From contig NC_063279.1 in NCBI RefSeq assembly GCF_910591885.1, forward strand, positions 13,764,001 to 13,828,000: a stretch of DNA of 64,000 nt, written 5' to 3'. Shown here in pieces: positions 47,242 through 58,340 of the stretch (position 1 is its first letter; each line of letters begins with the position of its first letter). The DNA is from Bombus terrestris. Lineage: Eukaryota; Arthropoda; Insecta; Hymenoptera; Apidae. Made by a program: the position numbers and the translations under genes. The notes under the pieces were generated by a model. That model ran no database searches, was not told the DNA's origin, and worked only from the letters and a program-made list of their open reading frames with translations.

Positions 47242-47454
47242 TTAGGTTGTCCGTAAAGTGTCTTTCTTTCGCAAACGTGTTTTTTCAACAGTGCACCTTC
47301 ATACAAACGTGAAACCAAGTCTGTGAAATGTCGCGGTGTTTATCTCAACAGAACAAAATGGAACGTACGCAATTCGACAAAATAATATAAAACGAAAAAC
47401 GTTGTGCGTCTATTATTTCCTTATAAAACGAAAGAAACTTTTCGAATAACATAA
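47242..47454 (+). mobile_element. Deleted mariner-like element
   Basis: About 213 bp between a TTAGGTTGTCCGTAAAG start and an inverted GAAAGAAACTTTTCGAATAA end, next to TA. Internal coding region lost. The last ~55 bp recur at 47805-47857 as the 3' end of a second copy. Confidence 0.55.
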
Positions 47455-47804
47455 TATTATCTACATTAAACCTAATGCCTTAATTTCTCTTTCTTATATC
47501 AATTAAAAATGATTATTGAAAATGACTTAGGTTGGTTTATATAAAAGTATACAAAAGGATGCCCATAGCGGAATGGAATGTAATCGCAATGTAAATTGAA
47601 CCGAAGTATATTGCCAATATTTCGGAAACTAAAGCCGAGCGACGGTAACATACAAGGAAAAGTTGTTCGGAGCGTTGATTTTGACAACGTATTTCAAGAT
47701 TTTTGAAATTCTTGAGATCGTCCGCTTTGTAAATAATTGTCGATTAATCTTCTACGATACGAAGGTTTCTCGCCAAAAATTTACGTTTTACTTTCAATCG
47801 TACA

Positions 47805-47857
47805 TGTGCGTCTATTATTTTCTCATAAAACGAAAGAAACTTTTCGGACAACTTAAT
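47805..47857 (+). mobile_element. Mariner-like 3' end, second copy
   Basis: TGTGCGTCTATTATTT and the following bases match 47403-47455 with a few substitutions. The terminus GGACAACTTAA is closer to the consensus TTAGGTTGTCC than in the first copy. Confidence 0.5.
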
Positions 47858-48668
47858 ATTAAAAAATATATGGTTCCATACAAAAAATAAACCTGGCTTC
47901 ATAATCTCCCCTGCTACTGAACCTGAAAAAAATAATTTACACCATTATAAACAACTTTTGTTAAAACATTTTTTGATAACTTTAATTCGTCGTGAGATAT
48001 TCCACCGTTTCCAGCTAAACGAAATACCCATAAACGTTCACAAATTGTTCCGTCTTCAAGACTTATATTTCTTAAACAACAAAATACTACCGCGAATCTC
48101 TATATTTTCACGAATCTCAATTTTCTATAACACATCCTCAAGGGTTATAATAATACTCCACGTTTCCAAAGTTTCGGACATTATATCAAACAATTTCCGA
48201 ATTATTATTAGTATTATTTTTCAAAATAATCGATGTCTGGCTCTGTGACTATTGTGCTCTAAAACGCAAATAATCTACTTGTAAGTTAAATAATCAAATA
48301 TTTTTATTATAAATATTTTAATATATTAATATAAATACTTATTATTTAAGTAGATTAATAACTACTTCCGTATTTAATTGTATTTTTATATCCTATTACA
48401 CTTGTACATGTTCGTAGGCTTATGTACTGTTACCTACACACATATTCGCGTTAGCTATAATTAGCTACCCTTGTTAGTTAGTTATTTAATTTTCGTTGAC
48501 TGACAATAAGCCAAACTCGGACTGGTTATCGTCGCCAATTTCTACCTCTCGTGGATAGCATAAAAGAGTCCAATTGGAAACATAAAACGAAATAAAACGG
48601 ATTTCTGGCGTATTTCACCAAAAGAAATCGGTATACTTAAATATGTTACGTATAAAGAAATACGCAAT

Positions 48669-49292
48669 ATGGTACGGATAGTTTCTTCGCAGGTAGAGAC
48701 GCAGAGGAGATCTAGAGGTCAATTTTATCATTTTTTTTTAAATTGGGTGTCCAATTCTTTCCGCTGGATCTCGATAGAACAGAGAATTCAGAGTATAAAA
48801 GTACTAAGGACGCATAAGATTTTCGACAAGAAGAAAGAATTGGGAAGCGGTGATTTATATTTTCTGGTCGACTGCTCCGATGGTGTCGATGTTCGTGAGA
48901 AGTTGGGGCCTGGTAGGTTGAAAAATGTTTTTATTTCGTCGTTGGGGAAAAGTGGAGACCGCGAAGAGAAGGTGTTCACCCTTGGCTTGGAGGTGGATAC
49001 GCCATATAGGTGCCGGATGTCGGATTTATGCCTGCTTGACAATTTCCGCGAATCGTTTCACCTCGACAGACCGAGGAAAATCAGTTTTCTTCCACACGAA
49101 AATGTCAGGATAGCCGACATGGAAATACTTGACTTTCCCTCGAGTTTTGCCTCGACTCCTCTTTCCTTTCTCTGTTTCGAATCTCCTTTCTATTTCCTGC
49201 GAATTAACGTCGTAATTTTATCCGATTACGAGCATTTTAATGGCGAATCATTGTTGTTTTTGGTCTTGGAAAAAATCTACAGCTGGTTTTAA
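48669..49292 (+). CDS. Unrecognised 207-codon ORF inside the giant intron
   Basis: ATG 48669 to a stop at 49290-49292, in a patch of higher G+C than its surroundings. The translation is mixed in composition, neither repetitive nor membrane-like, with a basic N terminus (VETQRRSRG) and charged middle. No motif is recognised. It is on the same strand as the convertase gene. It could be an intronic gene, an unannotated exon, or a chance frame; an uninterrupted frame this long is uncommon in such A+T-rich DNA. No clear promoter or splice context was found. Confidence 0.25.
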   Translation: MVRIVSSQVETQRRSRGQFYHFFLNWVSNSFRWISIEQRIQSIKVLRTHKIFDKKKELGSGDLYFLVDCSDGVDVREKLGPGRLKNVFISSLGKSGDREEKVFTLGLEVDTPYRCRMSDLCLLDNFRESFHLDRPRKISFLPHENVRIADMEILDFPSSFASTPLSFLCFESPFYFLRINVVILSDYEHFNGESLLFLVLEKIYSWF

Positions 49293-50655
49293 ATAAATTT
49301 GTATACATCTATGGGAAATTTCAAGCGCAAAAATCCATGGAATATATAAAATACTCAGTGTATTATACTTGTTGTAATAACTTCATTTTATGAATAAAAA
49401 GCCAGTTCGAAATTTTCAGTTTCTGCACTAGTACGAAATAGGTACAGGATATCACGCAACAAAGTCTGATTAGAAGTATGCAAAATTGAATTAGTTGCGC
49501 TTATTAAAAAATAGAAGGGAGCAATATTTTTATAATATTTCCTCGTTAGTAAAGAACTTATTACAATATCTTGCTGTTTTAAGCTTGATTGCGACATAGT
49601 TAAAAGATTGCAAAGAAATTGGAAATCCTATTATGTGTACAGCAACGCCCAGAATTTTAATTTCAGTATAAAAGCTAGTGCGTATTTGTGTGCACGTGTA
49701 CAACCGCAATACCATGAAATAGCGTGATGCAGTTAAAAATAATATCGTTACGCTTTCCTGTGTAAAATCATGGTATCGCGTTATGCCACGATTTTATCGG
49801 GAAAAAATTCTCGGCCAGCTTGTGAACTGCGCCGATATCACTGTTACCGAGTACATAATCGCTATAGTTTGCGGTTTGTAGAAACGAAAATTCGTAATTA
49901 GTTTAAACCAATGGCTCAATTTTTAATGTTTCCACATTTTTCTTCGTTCATTTTTATCCTTCTTATTCATTGAAAAACATATGTTTTCTATGTTTCTTAA
50001 TTTTTCTCAGTTTTCGTGTTACATACTTGATGGTTTAATATGAAACAGTTGAAAGGGCGATGATTAATAGTTCATTACAGTTTTGTTATTCAAAACATTT
50101 TGCATTCTCCCGTTACACGGGATTCTACTGTATATCGTAGTACACAAGGCATTCTAGAAAATGAATCGTCAGACGCAATCATTTTCACATTTCACCCACG
50201 TCTACAAATAAACAAACATTGACGAACTACTATTCGGGAATCCCGTTACCGCTCGAACGTCATCTTACCGTCGAACAGAAATTTCAGCGTGGACTCTCGA
50301 GCAGAAACTCGTCACGTGGCTGTGCGTCTGTTGCGTGAACAGGCCTCGGTATTGGCTGCTGAAGGAAACCGGTAACTTCAGAACCGACGGAACCCGTTTA
50401 CCAGCGATATACCGTTGCACAGATGCGGCTCTGCTCTCTGGATCGAGAGCATGCCTATGTTCGAGCCGAGCAAAAGAGAACACAAAAACCATCGCAGCAG
50501 GATTCGCCGCACAGTCTCCTCTCCTTCTTCTTTCCCGACTTTCTCCTCGTTCTTTCACCCTTCTCCACGCTACTCTCGATTTCTTCTTCGTTCCCCTCTT
50601 TCTGTATACATACTTGGTTTTGCCACTGACATGTTTGATTTGCGTTTCTGTTATA

Positions 50656-50656
50656 T

Positions 50657-50688
<32 letters not shown>

Positions 50689-50697
50689 TTTTTTTTT
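50656..50697 (+). repeat. Compound microsatellite (AC)n(AT)n(T)n
   Basis: A run of alternating AC followed by alternating AT and then about ten T. Likely polymorphic in length. Confidence 0.9.
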
Positions 50698-53399
50698 GTC
50701 CATTTGGTTCTGGTTCTCTGCGTGAACTCTTTTTTGGATGTGGTTTGATTGTATCATATTTTTTGGTTTCTTCTCTGTGAGTTCACGCTTCCTGGTTCGT
50801 GTTTCAGAATACTACATACTTTTTGTATTCGGTATAAGAAGAGTTTTTTTCGATGAATTCTTGAGTTAGTTCTCTTCTTTTCTTCTTTATTGTATGTTGC
50901 GTATTGCGCCTTTCTTCCTTCTTATCTTTATTTAACATCGCCTGCCTTTTATGCCATAATTTCTTCGCAGTTATAATATGTGATGGGCTTAATACTTACT
51001 GTTTTAACATTGAAGTATCGTGTACAACTTGTATTGAATAATTCCTAACATCTGCTATGATTTGAAATTGAAATCAGGATTAAAATTGATCATCGTCACA
51101 CGTGCGGCCTACTTTCGTCTACTAACGCAATTTTGTCTTTTCGCTTGCCACATTGAGGTAGATGTACGATATGTGAATATTGGCGTCTTTGTATGAATAT
51201 TATTTTATTGAATGCGTGGTCATCGACATACATACGAAATTTCCTTACATCAAAATTTGTCGAATCTATCTGACTCTGTTTTATTCTATCTCTATTTCCC
51301 TCGTTGATGGGTTTCTTTCGTGGTTTCCTTTCCAATGTGACCAGCGGTGTCGTAACGAGACATCCAGTTCCATAGGGAACATATTCGCGCATAGTCGTTG
51401 AAAGAAGTTCACTTGTACGCGAATCCGGGTTAGCCATGGTAATTTCAAGAAGTGTTACGTTGATTGTATTCGAGGGAATTGCCACTCTCTGCAAGAATTA
51501 CGGTTCTGAACGATTCACGATTCACGATCAGCGAGTTTCGTCCAAATGTTCGGTGCTTTTCTTTACTTTCTTTTCTCTCCATTTAGCTACTTAAAATTCA
51601 CCTTTGTATTACTTTTATTTAATTTCCAAGAACCGCGATACTAATTTACTGTCAAAATTTTGGGTACTACGCTATATATCAGATTCTGCAAGACATACTA
51701 TTAATTATTATTTTTTTACAGTGATAATTTCTACTCTACTTTAGGTTCTTTAGATTATTGTTCTTATTTTTTTAATAGTAGGTTTATTTTTATGAAACCT
51801 TGAGATTCTCCTAAAATAACATTTGGTGGCTTTCTAAGTTAGAGTTGATATTTGTGATAATATCTTCGAGAAATGGATGGGTTATTAGATATTACCTATT
51901 CCATGTTTTTATTCCAATTCATATGATTATATAGATTGCATGAACTATATGGACATATGAATTTAACACTGACCGTATTTCATCAATTGCTTAGAAAATA
52001 TTATACTTTACTCGATAATTCGATGGCACATTTGAACGTAAAAAATCTCCATGTTATATCGTTATAAGCAGTATAGCAATCGTGGCTTACATGCTTTTCT
52101 TGTTACTAGCAAATTGGCCGATGTCGCGTTAATAAACGTCAATTAAACGAGAGTTACAATGGTAGCACATGTTAAGCAACCTTTTTAAGCGATTCGAACA
52201 ATACGACCAAAGTTTTGACAAATCAAAAAGAAAGTCTGACTAGAAACTTTTCAAAAGTCGCCGAATTATACCTAAAACTGAATTTCTTCAGGTTTGAAAT
52301 TACAAAGTTCAAGTAGCTTCGAAGTTGAAGAACCGAGTGGGCCATTAGAGTTCAAAAAGTCTTCGAGTTATATAAAATTAACCCAAAGCTCTTTCTTCGT
52401 TCTATAACTTTTCTCGAGAAAAATATTTTTAAAACGCGTTGTCAGGTTGGAATTTTGTTGCTCTTTTTTTTTGGGGTGGGAGGTTTCCTAAATCTCGTCA
52501 TTTTCATCATTTTCCGTAATTTCGTTGAAAAATTCGTGCAGCTAACGTTTTTACCACATATCTTATATTTAATGGGTTCACGTAGACTTTTGTGATCGAC
52601 TGTACATACTATTATAAGTACCTAATGTGGCCAGATTGTTTTATAATCGACTGTACGTACGAAAAATATGTTGACACTCGAATGAATTGCATCGTTAGCA
52701 TTATTCGTAAGAATTATTTGCCATTGTCCACATACGCGAACGAAATCTCAATCAAAATAAAAATGAAGTGTCGAATAACCATCGAAGTGACATTATTAAT
52801 TCGCTGGTGCAAAGAAATCGCATTCCATGCCTGGAATTTCGACACAAAAGGCATTAGACGCGCAATGGTCTATAAAATATTTCGCAAGAATGCGATGATA
52901 ATACTATAAAGTTAATACCGAGAAAACAAGATATAGAATAAATAAATACGGTGGCTGTAGAAAACGCGGAGGTCAATTCCGATAGTTTAAAACTGAATCT
53001 ATTGCAAAACGTCCAACTACAAAGTCCATGCTACTACGGAGAGTACGTATATATAATAGATTCAATTATGGATATACATTTTACTTCAATTACCTATAGT
53101 CACACTAATATATAGCACGCGAAGAATTAAATCTGATTCGCGTACAAAGCCCTTCCTAAGGAACCAGTAACTAAAAGTCAGCGTAATAATCAAAGCCGTT
53201 AAACCTGCTCTAGTAACAAAGTAATGGTCTATCAAACAGGGTATTGCCATACTCCGTAATGTCACTAATGACTAATCAAAAAGTATCCATCGCACAAGGT
53301 TTACAATCCGTCAACGTTAGCAATTATCTATGATCTATCCTAGCAGTCTACCAGTCATCCTTGAAACTATAAAAGAGATCTCGTTAACAGAACTGTGCG

Positions 53400-53719
53400 T
53401 ACAGTTGCCCACAAAAGTATTTGAATATTTAACGAACGTTTAAAAAAACATTTTGAAATTTCATTAGCACCGTAACGAGACACGACTAACATGCTTATAT
53501 CGATCTTTGAAACCAATCTAAAAGTGTATATAGAAACTACAAGATCAATCAACTGTGTATATAGCGAGAGAGTTTTTAGTACAAAGATTTATTCCAAGCT
53601 TCACCAAGCCTCATAATAGAGCTAATAAAATTTCAAAATATGTATTTCATATAATAAACGTAGTATATTTATAAAAGATATATGCTATAAGTATTCGTAT
53701 AGTTTCCTGAGCAACTGTA
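53400..53719. mobile_element. Complete ~320-bp MITE with TA-terminal inverted repeats
   Basis: The left end TACAGTTGCCCACAAAAG (from 53400) and the right end ...GAGCAACTGTA (to 53719) are inverted repeats, the outer bases being TA as for Tc1/mariner elements. Each half carries an inward-facing copy of the core GCTAATRAAATTTCAAAATR: minus at 53448-53468, plus at 53621-53650. No coding capacity, so it would depend on a transposase supplied elsewhere. Confidence 0.6.
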
Positions 53720-55047
53720 TAATATCACGAACACGAATCGTAAAGTTGGTGATTGGGTCTGATCCCCTCTCCCATAGACCGTTCTCTATCTGTGCATTGG
53801 CACGTCCGCTCTCTGATGCTACATACGTTCCGGTGACTACCGTAAACGTAAATTCAAGGACGGCACGAGCACGTCAAGCCTTTGCACCATCGACGATTCG
53901 AGGCAGCCATGTATTTCGATGGCCAATAAAATCTCGCCGCTGGAAAATCCAAGCATGGACCAGTTTTCAAATGGATGTTACGGCCGGGAAATTTCTCGTG
54001 GAATGGCACGATTGTGATATGAGATGTCGTGGATATAATTCGCCTCCTATCCACTCACATTCTCCATGATCCAATCTCGATATCGCCGATATCGTATGTT
54101 GATGACTTGTTTATCAGATGGAGCGCGGCTTCCTTTCGTATGTATGAATGAAAGAGTTACGATAATTTGTTTCTAATCTTAATTAGATTTCGTTGCGAGA
54201 TAATCAACTCTAAACGTTTCTGAAAATTCAAATAATGGCAGATTTCTGCGAAACCGTGTATTATTCGATTGTCCTACTGCTTTTATAATCTTTGCGAACT
54301 AATACGTTCGTAATAAATCTATCTTCATACTTATATATTCTTTGTATACTTATATATGGGAAATCCGTATAAAGGGCTTCTACTATATCATTCATAAAAT
54401 ATTGTCAGTATAAAGAATCAAACTCAGTGGAATGTATAATATTTCACAAAATTTATTAATTATAAGATATACGTGCATTCAGACTGATTTTCTGCTTTCC
54501 ATATATTTTATGCATAAATGAAATTGAAGATGTGTATGGAATTATCTAAAGCCGTGATTAATTTATCATAATTATGGCCATGCGTATTATGCTTCATGCT
54601 TCGTTATGATCAAATAATTTTCATTAGTTTATTCTTTTCAGGTAGAACACATATTGTTATTATTTTTTGTTGACATAATCTATTGTTTTACATAGGTTTA
54701 TTGCAGTTTAGTTTAATTATAGCGCACAGCGTGATAGCGTACACGCGTGTATAATTCAGTGTGGACGTAACAGTGTAATCTTGTCAGAACATTGTATTTT
54801 CGCTTGTGTGAAAGCCAACACGAGATAATTAAGGAACTTGTGAATTGTGAAAATGTGACATGTGAAAATGTGTGAATTCATGAAAATTGAAAAATTAAAA
54901 CGTCACTTGTAATACGTACATATCTGATAAAGATGCATATTAAAAATGTGCTGGTTACTATTTTATTGATTATTAGATTCAAAATTACGTATTTGTTAAA
55001 TATTAAAAAATAAAAATCATATATGTTTAGTAATGAAATTAAAAATG

Positions 55048-55070
55048 TTTCTTTTTCTTTATAGGTGAGT
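55048..55070 (+). promoter_or_regulatory. Candidate recursive splice (ratchet) site
   Basis: TTTCTTTTTCTTTATAG directly abuts GTGAGT: acceptor AG at 55063-55064, donor GTGAGT at 55065-55070. A pyrimidine-tracted 3' splice site fused to a 5' splice site with a zero-length exon is the hallmark of recursive splicing in long insect introns. It lies 16.6 kb into an intron longer than 25.5 kb and on the correct strand. A 45-base micro-exon (55065-55109) ending before another GTGAGT is an alternative reading. Confidence 0.55.
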
Positions 55071-58019
55071 TCGTTCGAAAGATTCTCATTTCCATCTGAA
55101 TATCGTAGAGTGAGTACGTAATTTTTTTACATTTTGAATCATTTTAGCTTCAAAATTAATAGTCAACCAACCAATTACCGATATAATATAATACGATGTT
55201 TAAAATATTCTCTCCATATATTTTTCCCTTATCGTTAAATAAAAACTCTGGAAGCTTTCCAATTTAATTGGGAAAACTCTGAAAGCTGTACAGGTTTCAA
55301 ATTTATTGGCATACGATGAACTGAATAAAGGATACATAAAAAGTATACAGGAAAGTTTGGAAATTTGAATGTGAATTCAAATTTAATCATCCTATCACTC
55401 TTTCTCAATTTCACAATTCATTATTATCGTATTATTTGTTTTGCAATTGACAAACACTTTCTAAATAGAAACTGTAATTTATGCCTAATTTATTTATACT
55501 TCGCCATTAGATGCAGCAAAGTACATACTATAGGTCAAAATATGGCGAAACGTTTTAGTTATGTCCTGCGAACTATAATTATTTCGCGTAATTTCACGAA
55601 ATGCTGTTTATAGTTTGCATCCGTGGTTCAAAGCGTTGTTTAAATTAATTTTCGAGGAAACTTCCTTCCTGTAATAATTCAGGCATTGCTTGAACTGCAG
55701 TTTGGTCACCATTATCGACTTTGTTCGCGTATAGCCGAATAATTGTCCAACATGGTTCTTGCATTTTCTCATAGTCTCACATCTCAGTTTCTAATGTTTC
55801 TATTACCGTATACATTTGGTACCCATTTACTAACACAACATTCGAACGTGTCGGGCTAATTAATTCTCAAACAGTACTGCAGCTTTCTAAATGATCGTAA
55901 TAATTCATGTTAGGTTACTAAAAGTTAGGATATTTAATGTTATATTATATTTTACATTCTTCGCGGTAGAAATTAGTAATAAAATTAAATGAAATTAAAA
56001 GTTCGGAAATTATTATGAATCTTGACGATTAATGAATGACCTAATATCAGTTAAGTGTGAAGTGAATATAATTTCTAAAAAGTACACTTCCTTTATCAGA
56101 CTATAAAATATTTCCATATAATTAAAGTCATTTTGTTATCTTAAATTATACTATTATACAAATACAAATTTTAATCTTTTGCATCTTTCTATTGCTAGAA
56201 TTCATTATCATATTAATTAATATTCGTATTCTAAATGAAATTATGATAAGTTTACGTTTTATTCGAAATTTATTACATATTTCGTATTCGGAAACTTTTT
56301 TATTTGATCTTTAATGCATACATACATATATATAACAAAATATACATATTGCATGTTGGGATATTAGTCGATACTCGATACATATTAACTGTTTACGAAT
56401 ATCCTTTTTCTAGCCATTTTGAACAGCATGTTATAGTACATATTTGCTACTTCCGTTCCTTGATATTACTCTGCTTCGTCATATCATTTCCGTTTGTGCT
56501 ACATAACTATTTCAGTAACAGATAGAAACGCAAGATACTCTGCTCAATATCTTAACATTTAATCATATATTTTAATTATATACTTCGTGAAATAATCTTG
56601 ATTAGTTCCAAGAGTCTAGAGTCATGAAACCTTTACGAGGAAAACGTAACGCGAATCTGCGAGGTAAGATAAAAAAATAATCGAGAATGTTAGTGATTTT
56701 TCGTGTAGGAAAAGTATTTCGTTCAAAGCGGAAGAATGGTGGAAAGGAAAGGGAAATCCTATGCATCTTAAACGTGGCCGTTTCTCACGGACCATCCTAT
56801 TTTGTTTTTACCAAAACGTCGGATCGTGAGTCGATCGTGGAAACACGTCTTCTCGTTGTTTGCGCGTACTCTCGAGGAACCTGCTGGGTAAATAATTCAA
56901 GTCGCGAATACTCGGAATAAAGGAGGTCTGAGACTTCCGTGTGCCTTTTCTTGCAGTCAGCCAAACTTTTGTCGTGCACTAATTTTTTTATCCATTGTAT
57001 AAAACGTTATAACTGAAACAATTTTATTGTCGCTAATTTGCTATTAATCTATGAAATCCATTGATTACTTTTTTAGAAATTTATGTAATGTAATGTGTCT
57101 CTGTGCGCGTAATTTTAGCATATTATTCAAAAGTCGAGATTGTCCGTGATTTATTGCTAAAAACAAAGACATTAATATTTTCGTGAGGACCGTGCTTATT
57201 GTAATACATATGTTCCACACATAATGTAGCATCAGCTGGTGTTCCTATGCTATTGCTGTAGTGGAGATACTACAAGAGGAATTCTCTAAGCTCTTCGAGC
57301 TTAACCCGGATGACGTTATCTTAAACGAAGGTAGAGATCTGGCAGTATTTAAAAATTTTGATTCGCGTAACTCTCGGAATTTGTATAATAATTAAGAACT
57401 TCTTTGAATATTGAGAATATAATAATGAAGGCCCTCGATGTGTTTTATATTAAGTGACGTATCCAAAATACATGAGAGAGGAAAGAGAATGGGGAGGGAT
57501 CGTTAATTTATTAATTCTCATCAAACAAAGTTAGATTACTTCCGTTTCTTCCGGTAGCGAGGAAGATTGTCCACACAAAAGCCAGGCAAAGTCCGGAAGC
57601 AACTCTAGGAAATTGAGAAATTGGGTGAAAACTAATATACCGTGCCGGCTTTGCCACAGCAGAAAATTCAGTAGCCAATGGAATCACGACTCTCGAAATA
57701 TAGATATAAATATCGTCGAAAGGTTGCTTTCAAATATCGTTGCTTCGTTTGAGTATCTGCGTGCAAAAGCGAAGATCCTTTCGTTTTCCTTTAACTTACA
57801 CCAACGTGATATTATGTGCTTGTGTAGGAATAAATATCGAGCTGTTGATAATTTCAGATTCCAAATGTTTTGAACGGTTAATGAACAGAAATCATCGTAG
57901 CTATACCTATACTTATCCAAGAAAGCGAAAAATTGTTCTACCTTCCAATCTTCTTAAACAAAATATGTTTTACTTGTTATTTTTCCAATTTCTTTATTCT
58001 TATTAAAGAAAATTATTAC

Positions 58020-58340
58020 AGATATTGTTCAGAATTTTGACTGGCCGTCCGTTTATGGCACGGACAGGCCCATTCCCTTTTTTAGGAAATTTCGAATTAC
58101 ATGTCCTCCCCGAGCTGTAAATCTGATGACTCCGAGATCAGGTAAAAAACTCCGGGAAAAGCCCAGCCGAAAAAGCACGATGAACAGACAAAACCCAACG
58201 GCTGGTACGGAGAATCAGCAACGTAGGAGGACAGTTCATCATCAGACATCGTACCGTACGGGTGAAATACTTCACTCCCAACAAGATCTTACTACCGCCG
58301 TGTTCATAACATCACACTTTACTTTTACACAATAAGTGCA
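58020..58340 (+). other. G+C-richer island of unknown origin
   Basis: Opens with an imperfect hairpin (GGCCGTCCGT 58043-58052 against ACGGACAGGCC 58060-58070) and continues as a basic/Gln-rich 69-codon frame (58126-58335). Its composition differs from its neighbours and suggests a degenerate mobile element, but no family could be assigned. Confidence 0.3.

Larger units (their letters stand above)
46787..48029. mobile_element. Inverted-repeat-bounded transposon remnant with nested mariner-like pieces
   Basis: Arms 46787-46870 and 47949-48029 are inverted repeats; over the inner ~65 bases they differ at about five positions plus one indel. The 1.24 kb element is bounded on each side by a CAGGG/TGGGT-type end. 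Inside are mariner-type termini: TTAGGTTGTCCGTAAAG at 47242-47258 and GAAAGAAACTTTTCG...TAA ends at 47430-47454 and 47832-47856. No transposase frame survives. The outer element's superfamily is not clear. Confidence 0.6.

Noticed and set aside
50335..50780. Overlapping ORFs of 121-137 codons on both strands
   Set aside because: They run through a CT-rich tract and the (AC)n(AT)n microsatellite, giving low-complexity Ser/Leu/Phe or Thr/His/Ile peptides with no homology.
53746..54069. 107-codon ORF in a G+C-richer patch
   Set aside because: It starts at GTG, matches no family and has no splice or promoter context.
55065..55109. 45-base micro-exon between AG|GTGAGT and a second GTGAGT
   Set aside because: It would insert VSSFERFSFPSEYRR into the convertase pro-domain where family members show no such insertion. 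A recursive splice site explains the same sequence better.
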